A stretch of 64,000 nt of DNA from assembly GCA_965153355.1 (NCBI GenBank), contig OZ231126.1:29202001-29266000 (forward strand), given 5' to 3'. Positions 27,891 to 64,000 of this stretch are shown here, piece by piece; the first letter of the stretch is position 1, and each line of letters starts with the position of its first letter. Position numbers and translations under genes: made by a program. A model generated the notes under the pieces. That model did not search any database and was not told where the DNA came from. It saw only the letters and a list, made by a program, of their open reading frames with translations. Source of the stretch: Flaccisagitta enflata. Taxonomy: Eukaryota; Chaetognatha; Sagittoidea; Aphragmophora.

Positions 27891-28439
27891 TACAGTAGAT
27901 CTCGTCTAGACTTGAGATAACGGGGGCAAGGATAACGGGAAGAGAAATGATGCGAGGGGAGTGATAGTTGAAATATAAACTAATAATAGAATGATTCATT
28001 CCCCATGATGGTCGGTTGCCATGGAAACACATTTCCATGTATTATCGCCAAAATATCAATATTTTGAGAATTTTTTTTAGGGAACATTGGTTAAAATCAA
28101 ATTTGCTACAATTTTCCCACAATATGTTCTGTAAGAATATTGCTTGTTTGGCCGTTGCTAGGGAGCGTATCCATGTGTGACAGCCCATAGCAACCGCTAA
28201 ACGAGCGACATTCTTATAGAGCATACTGTGGGAAAGTTGTAGCAAATTTAATTTTAAGAAATGTTCCCTAAAGAAATTTTAGCGAGAATACATGGAAATA
28301 CGTTTCCATGGCAACCAGCTATCATAGGCAATAAAGCATCCTTTTATTAGTCTATGTTTCAAGTATCAATCCCCTGGCTTTATTTGCTTTTCTGCAATGC
28401 TTGCCCCCGTTTTCTCAAGTCTAGACGAGATCTACTGTA
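27891..28439. mobile_element. pogo/Tigger-like palindromic MITE, ~549 bp
   Basis: Both ends read TACAGTAGATCTCGTCTAGA inward, followed by CTTGAGA and a CGGGGGCAAG block, and sit on TA. Inverted homology extends inward through CATGGAAACACATTTCCATG (28019 onward and about 28290-28320). The CAGTAGA...CGGG style of terminus resembles pogo/Tigger MITEs. No coding capacity. Confidence 0.72.
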
Positions 28440-28659
28440 GCTAGACCATACTTGATTCATGATCATTCAATTACACCGAGTCAAAATATCTCTTTTAATT
28501 TTTTTCTGTCCAAATATTGTTGATTTTGGAGTATCAATTTAAATGGGTTACCTTGTTTCGAGATCGTAAATTGCAAATGAGGAAGTCACCTCTTCAGGCG
28601 GTCGCTGCAAAAGAAAAAGATCAAAGGTCAGGTGGGGGGGGGCTGATATCTCTACGGAA

Positions 28660-29043
<384 letters not shown>

Positions 29044-29169
29044 GCTTACTCGGTCGGTGCGAATGCGGAACAAAATTCGTCTCAAATCCGGGGAAATTGA
29101 GAAGTCCTCTGCTTCGATGTTTCTCTGTGAAAATATATTGAAAATCAGGATGAATTTCTGTCTCTCAAC

Positions 29170-29371
29170 TTTAGTCGCGTGCTACGCGACTCTACACACC
29201 GCTTTGTCCGTCCGTCCGTCCGTCCGTCCGTCCGTCCGTCCGTTAGTTTACTTTTTTGCCATTTTTGAGTGTTTTGAGCTCACCGCTCCTGCCCAAATGC
29301 CCTGGTGATCTTCTCCATCACTGCCCCTGCCAACCCGCACAAGACTAGGGTAGCCGTGTATCCGGCCGTTT
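29170..29371 (+). mobile_element. Hairpin-ended element, AGTCGCG subtype, intact
   Basis: Stem AGTCGCG/CGCGACT with loop TGCTA, then CTCTACACACCGCTTTGTCC and about 9 CGTC units. CACCGCTCCTGCCCAAATGC follows, and the end is AGCCGTGTATCCGGCCGTTT. Both ends are clear. Confidence 0.78.
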
Positions 29372-29469
29372 TAGTTCTGTCGTTCGTTCATACTTCTTTC
29401 AAGCATTCTTGTATTCTTACACTCTAGTATTCTTGTATCAATTTTTTCTATATTCCTGTCTGTCTTTCT

Positions 29470-29494
29470 TCCTTTCTGTCTTTCTTCCTTTCTG

Positions 29495-29583
<89 letters not shown>

Positions 29584-29830
29584 TCTCCTCTCTCCTCTCT
29601 CTTTTCTCTTCTCTCTTTTTCTCCCTCTGCATTTTCTTTTTCTTCTCCTTCTACTGTATGCTGCCGACAGGGCCTTTGTAATGCCGAGTAGCGGCGCTAC
29701 CCGCTACTCCATGATCTACATGCCTGCTTTCTTTCTTTCTTTCTCAATTTCATACTTTCTTACTTTCGTTCTTTCTTTTACTTTCGTTCTTTCTTTCTTT
29801 TGCTTTCGCTCTTTCTTTCTACTCATCGCT
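29470..29830 (+). repeat. (TTTC)n array with degenerate flank
   Basis: Pure TTTC from about 29500 to 29582, then TCTC-rich sequence and further TTTC-rich stretches to about 29820. Confidence 0.88.
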
Positions 29831-29999
29831 CTGTTTATCTTTCCTCAATATTCTTTTATCCTTGGAGCTGGCCAATGCAATGGATTTCTTTTTGGAATTG
29901 GACGTGGATCGCGATCTATTTAGATCCGAGGGTCCCTGTCCCTGTCAGTGCCTTTTTCTGTCAGTCTTTTCCTGTCAGTCTTTTCCTGTCGACTTCCAT

Positions 30000-30002
<3 letters not shown>

Positions 30003-30088
<86 letters not shown>

Positions 30089-30090
30089 GT

Positions 30091-30180
<90 letters not shown>
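30003..30180 (+). repeat. (GT)n then (CT)n
   Basis: About 70 GT units interrupted once by TTGTGTGTGTTT, switching directly into about 18 CT units. Confidence 0.92.
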
Positions 30181-30183
<3 letters not shown>

Positions 30184-30434
30184 TTTGAAAATATTATCAG
30201 AGTGTCAGAGCAATACTTCCCGTCCTTTGAAGGTAAGTATTTTTGGCAAGTAGTAAAATAAAAGATCGACTCAAGCGCAGCTGGAGCTGCGCCGCAGCTG
30301 TGTCATTGTCGTTGCCACTGCTGCTGCTGCTTCAGCTGCAACTACGACATTCGTATTAGAATCATGACAAAACAGAAAACATTGCAGCTCTTTAAAATTC
30401 GTCAACCGCTGATAACTCGACAGGTAGACCGTTA

Positions 30435-31201
30435 AAAGAAGAAGAAGGAGAAGAAGAAAAAGGAAAAGAAGAAGGAGAGGAAGAAGAAGAAGAAGAAGAA
30501 AATGAAAAACAAATTAAAAGGAAAAGAAAAAGATATCAAAAAGAAAAAGATAATGAAAAATTAAAGCAGGGGAGAAGAAGAAGAAGAAGAAGAGGAAGAA
30601 GAAGGAGGATGAGAAGAAGAAGAAGAAGAAGAAGAAGAAGAAGAAGAAGAAGAAGAAGAAGAAGAAGAAGAAGAAGAAGAAGAAGAAGAAGAAGAAGAAG
30701 AAGAAGGAAAACAAGAAGAAGAAGAAGAGGAAGAAGAAGAACCATTAAGGAGAGGGTGAAGACGAGAAAAAAGAAGAAGAAAAAGAAGAAGAAGGAGAAG
30801 AAGAAGAAGAAGAAAAAGAAGAAGAAGAAGAAGAAGAAGAAGAAGAAGAATTAGAAGAGGAAGAAGAAGAAGAAGGAGGAGAAGAAGAAGAAGAAGAAGA
30901 AGAAGAAGAAGAAGAAGAAGAAGAAGAAGAAGAAGAAGAAGAAGGAGAAGAAGAAGAAGAGGAAGAAGAAGAACCATTAAGGAGAGGGTGAAGACGAGAA
31001 AAAGAAGAAGAAAAAGAAGAAGAAGAAGAAGGAGGAGAAGAAGAAGAAGAAGAAGAAGAAGAAGAAGAAGAAGAAGAAGAAGAAGAAGAAGAAGAAGAAG
31101 AAGAAGAAGAGGAAGAAAAAGAAGAAGAAGAAGAAGAAGAAGAAGGAGAAGAAGAAGAAGAAGAAGAGGAAGAAGAAGAAGAAGAACAAGAAGAAGGAGG
31201 A

Positions 31202-31232
<31 letters not shown>

Positions 31233-31592
31233 AAGAAAAAGAAGAAGAAGAAGAAGGAAAACAAGAAGAAGAAGAAGAGGAAGAAGAAGAACCATTAAGG
31301 AGAGGGTGAAGACGAGAAAAAAGAAGAAGAAAAAGAAGAAGAAGAAGAAGAAGAAGAAGAAGAATTAGAAGAAGAAGAAGAAGAAGAAGAAGAAGAAGAA
31401 GAAGAAGAAGAAGAAGAAGAAGAAGAAGAAGAAGAAGAAGAAGAAGAAGAAGAAGAAGAAGAAGAAGGAAAAGAAGAAGAAGAAGAAGAGGAAGAAGAAG
31501 AACCATTAAGGAGAGGGTGAAGACGAGAAAAAGAAGAAGAAAAAGAAGAAGAAGAAGGAGGAGAAGAAGAAGAAGAAGAAGAAGAAGAAGAA

Positions 31593-31631
<39 letters not shown>

Positions 31632-31715
31632 AAAGAAGAAGAAGAAGAAGAAGAAGGAGGAGAAGAAGAAGAAGAAGAAGAGGAAGAAGAAGAAGAAGAA
31701 CAAGAAGAAGGAGGA

Positions 31716-31746
<31 letters not shown>

Positions 31747-31870
31747 AAGAAGAAGAAAAAGAAGAAGAAGAAGAAGGAAAACAAGAAGAAGAAGAAGAGG
31801 AAGAAGAAGAACCATTAAGGAGAGGGTGAAGACGAGAAAAAAGAAGAAGAAAAAGAAGAAGAAGAAGGGA
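30435..31870 (+). repeat. 1.4-kb GAA array with higher-order repeat
   Basis: Mostly GAA/GAAGAA units, punctuated five times by ACCATTAAGGAGAGGGTGAA at 30741, 30973, 31291, 31502 and 31811. Spacing alternates about 232, 318, 211, 309, so two-unit blocks of about 520-550 bp have been duplicated. All long frames here are artefacts of the repeat. Confidence 0.85.
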
Positions 31871-32847
31871 GTGAGGGCCGTGAGCTTTAGGAGACCCCCG
31901 AGAGCTCTCCAAGTCTCTGAGACTCTCCGAGACTGCCTGGAGAGCTCTCCAAGTCTCCAAGACTCTCCGAGACTCTCCGAGACTCTCCAAGACTCTCCTA
32001 AGATAAGGGTCGGACGCGCTCTATCAAACCAGGTTTTGATGCGTGTCATTGACCATCAAAACATCTGTACCGTTTTTTCTTTTTTTTTTTTGCATAGAAT
32101 TGAAATTACTTTCTCATTACTTTTTTTCTAATTATGACATACCAGTAATGGCGGTTGTTGTTAACAGTAAATACACTATCCATTTAAAATTCTATTATTT
32201 TAGGAAACTTTGAATTAATATCTGATCATCATAACAATGTACTACAAGAAAAATTAAAACAAATATGTCTCTTTACCAAAAACATGAAAAAAAAATTCAA
32301 GGAAATTTTTACTCTATTTAGCAGTGAATCTATGGAAAAAAAGATCAGCATCAACTAATTTATTTTTGTATCACCTTTAACAAACACATAATGATGTAAC
32401 AGTACTGAAGGAATAAACAAAATATTACATCAAGTTCTTAATCTGACAATCTAAATTCTTTATTGAATCATCTCAACAAAATTATGAATTGGCACTTAAG
32501 AATCATGCAATAAAACATGATTTGAAAGTCGTGGCAGATGCAGAAAATCATGTTTCCACTGCCTGAAAGCTTATTCCAATCACCTCTTAAAATTATTTTA
32601 AAAAGATTTTATGGTCAATATCAGGGATGCTATCATATATGCATCAAGCAATGGAGGAAAAAGAGGGCCTCAAAAAGCCCTCCACAAGCCCTCCTCAAGC
32701 CCTCCGCCTCCTCCACCAATGGGAGAGGTTAAAGAGGGGAGTGTTTTCATGAGTTCTGGTGACCATGGAACCCTAATTATGGTTCCATGGGTCTGGAGGA
32801 GGTCTCGATCACGGTCTCCTAAGGCCTACGGCCCTAACTGGAAGAAG

Positions 32848-32930
32848 GAGAAGGAGAAGAAGAAGAAGAAGAAGAAGAAGAAGAAGAAGAAGAAGAAGAA
32901 GAAGAAGAAGAAGAAGAAGAAGAAGAAGAA

Positions 32931-32975
<45 letters not shown>

Positions 32976-32976
32976 A
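32848..32976 (+). repeat. (GAA)n microsatellite
   Basis: About 43 nearly pure triplets between unique AT-rich sequence and AAAATATTATG. Confidence 0.9.
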
Positions 32977-33516
32977 ATATTATGAAAAAGGTAAGAAAGA
33001 AAAGAGGATAAGAGCAAAAGAAGGAAGAATCTGCAATGGAGGAAAATTTTGAATTGATCGATCGGGTATTAAAGTTCTTTTTTCAAATTTTGAGGTTGGA
33101 TCGCGCTAAAAAAGTAATGAAAATTGAACTGTAAATGTTTTATGGGAAATACCAGTATACCCAAAAAACACCATTTTTATTGTTGTTTTTTTTCACTCAG
33201 GTTAAAACAAAGGGGAAAAATCGTTCAATCAAAAAAAGAAAAAACAAAAGAATTCCAACCACTTATAAATGACTGCCTACATTGGATGAACAACATGGTC
33301 ATTGAAAATCTTAAAAGTAGAAAAAAAAAAAAAACAAGACAAAATTTGATCTCTTCTCAACCTCATCCTCTATCTGCCAGCAAAGCTTATAAATGATCCA
33401 AGGTGAGTTTTTATAAGCTCCTATAAACTTTTGGATTATACTGGGTAAGTTCTTGTCAAAGCCTTTTGCTCTAATCGGCTTTTTGCTGCGAAGAATTACG
33501 ATGAGCTTTCATTGGG

Positions 33517-33717
33517 AACAAGGCCGGATACACGGCCACCAGTTGCGGACGGGTGGGCAGGGGCGGAAATGCGAGTTTTCCCACTTTTCGACTCGATCAC
33601 CTCTACGGACCAACCGACCAACCAACCAACCAACCAACCAACCGACCAACCGACCGACCGACCAACCGACGGACGGACAAAGCCTCTTATAGAGTTGCGT
33701 GTCCGCAACTAAAAAAA
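33517..33717 (-). mobile_element. Hairpin-ended element, AGTTGCG subtype, intact
   Basis: Starts AACAAGGCCGGATACACGGC and contains CGGGTGGGCAGGGGCGGAAA. An (ACCA/ACCG)n tetranucleotide array precedes the terminal stem AGTTGCG/CGCAACT (loop TGTC) and AAAAAAA. Confidence 0.78.
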
Positions 33718-33774
33718 TCGCTCTTTTGAAGATGAGGAGGAGGGAGGAGAAGGTAAGGAGTGGGAAGAGGAGCA

Positions 33775-33778
<4 letters not shown>

Positions 33779-33861
<83 letters not shown>
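33779..33861 (+). repeat. (GA)n microsatellite
   Basis: About 41 GA units. Confidence 0.92.
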
Positions 33862-33865
<4 letters not shown>

Positions 33866-34165
33866 TGTTCCGTGTGTTGCCTCACCTTCTGGCTCTTTTG
33901 CTGCTAGTCTCTGCATTAGATTGAGAAAATCATCTTTTCAAAGATGAGGAAAAAAATTGTTCAAAGATGCAAAGACACAGTTTGAAATACAACTTAAATC
34001 TGCGTGACATGACATCGCGGTGCGAAATCCGTTTTAACCAAATAAATCTCAACTAATGATAATGTGAAAGCAACCTTCATGACGCGTCTCCTCCACATCA
34101 ACTAAGTATCTATTCAATCTCATTTTAATTACAATCCAATGATTAACTTCCGTTGATTATCAATC

Positions 34166-53356
<19,191 letters not shown>

Positions 53357-53382
53357 ACAACTGCGACATTTTGATTTGGTGC

Positions 53383-53388
53383 AATAAA
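53383..53388 (+). promoter_or_regulatory. Poly(A) signal of the SUEL/CUB gene
   Basis: AATAAA lies 27 bp after the stop codon. Confidence 0.6.
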
Positions 53389-54666
53389 TGAACAAGCAGA
53401 CGAACGAATAACAATCAATCTGATCAAGAAACCTACCATCCAATAAACTAACATAAAATAAAACAAAAAACAGACAACAGATGAACCAACAAAAAAAGAA
53501 GCAAAGTAACCAAAGCTGAAAAAAAAAATGACCTGTCTTTTGGGGGTTACATTCAATGACATATCCGTCCACTTTTATCCATGACATGTAGCTATACATT
53601 TATTTACAATAGGTGGACAAGTCAATGTATGTATTTTCTAGATATCCATGTTTTGGTTACAGTCGATCGGCTCGATCCTCTGGTCTTTTTCAGATATGCT
53701 TTGTGTAGGCTTCGTTTAATTTATTTTATAGTTAATTTTCTCATTGATCAAAAAGAAAATGAGCGCTCCAAACCTAACACTTGTTTCTCCGCTGATTTCG
53801 AGAAGGAATCTCTTGAAATTCATTTTTAGAGTACCTGTACAACTACCAGTAGTATTCTTCATACTGGAATTAAGATGCCGCCGCTTCTTTTTGATTAGAT
53901 TTTTTCATCATAACAGTCTCTGATGCTAAATTATAGGTAAACTATATGCTTAAACATTAAAAACTGATGAAATATTCAGGAAGGGAGTAGTTGTCTTCAG
54001 ACATACAGATTGTGGAGAAGCGGGAAGCACCGCTTCTCGGAAGCAGGGTGACAGAGTTGGAAGATCATGCACAATGGCATGAGTAAAAAATAAAGTTATG
54101 CTTTTGAAGAGCACTCACATCTTTGTCACAAGTCTTTTCTTTATTGAATAATCTTAAAACTCTGGTTTTTTCCTAAATTCTCCCACCTTAAAGATTAATT
54201 TGACAAAAATCTACTTGATTTTTGTAGAAGTCTGCCATTTTAGACTGTATTCTGGTTGTCAGAATCTTTCAGAGCCATAATCCTGCTTCCTGGAAGCTAA
54301 GAATATCAATATCTGGTTGTCTTGTGGTTCCTTTTGTTAGAAATCGTTTATGCCTTTCCAGTTAAGCTCAAGAAAAAAAAATTCAAAAGATCAACTTTTT
54401 CCAAAATCATTGAAAGGTGCAGGGTAATACCCCGTTTTAGACTCTCCCAGCGGCTCGCTTCTTTACACATGATCATTCTCGTTTCAAGACAACTCAGTAT
54501 AGGAATTCTCTATGACCCACTGTATGGTGTACAGCGGGCCCCTTCCATGGGTACTTCTTCGTCGTTGTTCGTGCTCGTTTGCCTGTCGCTTCATGGGCTT
54601 TACAGTGTTTTTGGGCTTATTTTTCCGTTTTTGAAAATTACTTTAGCTTTACTCCTTCCGATCTTA
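53389..54666. other. Intergenic between the two plus-strand genes
   Basis: Unique AT-rich sequence. The open frame at 54322-54696 has no recognisable domain and runs into the palindrome. Confidence 0.45.
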
Positions 54667-54970
54667 TACAGTCTATGGACATTTCGATATTTGTAGATAT
54701 GTCAGCAGTTTGGCATATCTCAACCCCTTGAGATCACTAATTCTGAGATATTTCAACCGGTTGAGATCTCTCATTCTGGCACATTTCAACGCGTTGAGAT
54801 CTTTCACTCAACTGAGATAAATCTTGGACATAAGAGATCTCAACATGTTGAAATGTGCTAGAATGAGAGATCTTAACGGGTTGAAATATCCCAGAATGAG
54901 TGATCTCAAGGAGTTGAGATATGCCAAACTGCTGACATATCTACAAATATGGAAATGTCCACTGACTGTA
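54667..54970. mobile_element. 304-bp long palindrome (foldback/MITE) upstream of the ankyrin gene
   Basis: Arms of about 150 bp are reverse complements, from TACAGT...GGACATTT at the left to its mirror at the right. Each arm contains smaller palindromes roughly 40 bp apart: CAACCCCTTGAGA, CAACCGGTTG, CAACGCGTTG and, on the right arm, CAACATGTTG. It may sit on a TA duplication. No frame of interest. Confidence 0.78.
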
Positions 54971-55023
54971 TATTGTCGTTAACTGTATCTCATGCACTTT
55001 ATGATCCCCGTGATCGTCTCTAG

Positions 55024-55036
55024 TCCTATTTAAACC
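55024..55036 (+). promoter_or_regulatory. Possible TATA-like box before the ankyrin gene
   Basis: CTATTTAAACCCGCG stands about 240 bp before the chosen ATG. The start is unmapped and this is a sequence resemblance only. Confidence 0.25.
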
Positions 55037-55270
55037 CGCGCTCAGTTTTTTGATTTTTTTTCCCTTAAAGATTCTGAATAAGTTTGAGCAACAAAGTAAA
55101 ACTGTCCAAAGTCGATCATGAAACAAAGGCAAAGACGGAGAGATGTGATGTGACATTCATATGACGTAAGAGGGACGAAAAGCAGAAAGAAAAAGACTAA
55201 AACTAAAATAAGACGTGGGTTAGGAAAAGGGAAAAAGACAAAGAATACAAGGTCAAAAACGACGAAGAAG

Positions 55271-63151
<7,881 letters not shown>

Positions 63152-63362
63152 TATTTGGGGATGAGGGTTACAGATGAGGGGGGGGGGGTTACAGAAGAGG
63201 GGTTACAGAATGGTGCTATTCATTTAAGAGAAGGCGGTGTGGCTTGAAGTGTCATAGAGAGGGAGAGACGCGGGCAAATGTTGTATGAAGTTTTTTTTCT
63301 TCATGATATGTGTATATTTGTTTAAAAAACAACAACAAATCAAAGCCGAATGGAAAGCAAGA

Positions 63363-63368
63363 AATAAA
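63363..63368 (+). promoter_or_regulatory. Poly(A) signal of the ankyrin gene
   Basis: AATAAA lies 212 bp after the stop, following a GGGGGGGGG run and AACAACAACAAA. Confidence 0.6.
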
Positions 63369-63799
63369 CGAGTAAAGAATAACTCAATATCTACCCACAG
63401 CTTGTCCCCAATTAGGGAGATAGCCAAATTGCGAGAGAAGATCTGAGTGGCTTAAAATGATAGGAAGGCGGAAAGAAGCAAAACGTAAGACAAAATAAGA
63501 ATTGAGGGTATGCCCATGGGATGGGAAAGGAAGGTCTTTGTTTTTGTGGTAAAAATGATGGGGTTGGAGGAGAAAAGAAAGGAGCGTTCGCTTGACCAGA
63601 CTTTTCATTTCCAGTCATCATGAGTTTCTAGGATAAAATTTCAGAATAAGAAAGCTCTGAGAAAGAAAAGAAAGATTGAAGAAAGCAAAGAAGGAAAGAA
63701 GAAAGAAAAGGAGGAAATCCGAGTTTTGTGTTTTGATGTGAACGGATATCAGAAATTTAATCAAGTGGACAAAAAAATGACGAGGATGGAGGAGAGGAC

Positions 63800-63801
<2 letters not shown>

Positions 63802-63885
<84 letters not shown>

Positions 63886-63889
63886 AATA

Positions 63890-63952
<63 letters not shown>

Positions 63953-63966
63953 AGAGAAAGAAAGAG

Positions 63967-64000
<34 letters not shown>
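63802..64000 (+). repeat. (GA)n/(GAAA)n running off the window end
   Basis: GA with two GAAA blocks; the right boundary is not in the window. Confidence 0.92.

Larger units (their letters stand above)
31871..34165. other. Intergenic stretch before the SUEL/CUB gene
   Basis: 31880-32000 has a short repeat of GAGACTCTCC/GGAGAGCTCTCCAAGTCTC units. 32640-32720 has AAGCCCTCC units. The rest is unique AT-rich sequence with a (GAA)n tract and one hairpin-ended element. No promoter motif stands out before 34166. Confidence 0.45.

Noticed and set aside
30561-32049. Very long open frames (up to 434 codons) of Leu, Ser, Arg or Lys runs
   Set aside because: They are the GAA/CTT array read in several frames on both strands. 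No start context, domain or splice structure supports a gene.

Overview
Eukaryotic nuclear DNA, most likely from an invertebrate animal or a close holozoan relative. The evidence is GT-AG introns, AATAAA poly(A) signals, and a set of protein families (CUB, SUEL-type lectin-like, FLYWCH zinc finger, KMT5A-type SET, ankyrin) that occur together in animals. I cannot name the species. The window is extremely rich in microsatellites (GA, GAA, CAA, GT, ATTC, CATA, GTCC). Almost every long open frame in it is a translated simple repeat, not a gene.

Three genes can be reconstructed by hand from exon, splice-phase and homology evidence. (1) Minus strand 22082-23752: four exons giving a FLYWCH zinc finger followed by a complete KMT5A/PR-Set7-like SET domain, with two apparent single-base frameshifts. 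(2) Plus strand 34166-53356: nine exons, 1068 codons plus stop, encoding a secreted-then-membrane-anchored type I protein with two SUEL-like/CUB-like modules, one transmembrane helix and a roughly 120-residue tail; intron 1 is 10.4 kb. (3) Plus strand 55271-63151: seven exons, 504 codons plus stop, encoding 12 ankyrin repeats arranged as six A/B dimers plus a basic tail.

Layout: 1-20.6 kb is intergenic, with Tc1/mariner-like MITEs, a 476-bp palindromic MITE, minisatellites and many copies of a short hairpin-ended element. 20.6-25.1 kb is a nested transposon structure. A 514-bp MITE with its own 9-bp target duplication was struck by a 3.94-kb element with about 156-bp terminal inverted repeats and a second 9-bp target duplication. 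The larger element looks Mutator-like (MULE) and carries the FLYWCH-SET gene. 25-34 kb is intergenic, with a pogo/Tigger-like MITE and a GAA higher-order array. 34-53.4 kb is the SUEL/CUB receptor-like gene. 53.4-55.2 kb holds a 304-bp palindrome. 55.3-63.2 kb is the ankyrin gene, whose 3.7-kb intron 3 holds a hairpin-ended element apparently expanded to about 2.5 kb by 10-bp repeats.

The strongest candidate for an undescribed system is the transposon carrying a FLYWCH-SET histone-methyltransferase-like gene. Second is the abundant family of elements whose terminal hairpin stem varies in sequence between copies but stays base-paired. No search or folding software was run; all alignments are by eye.
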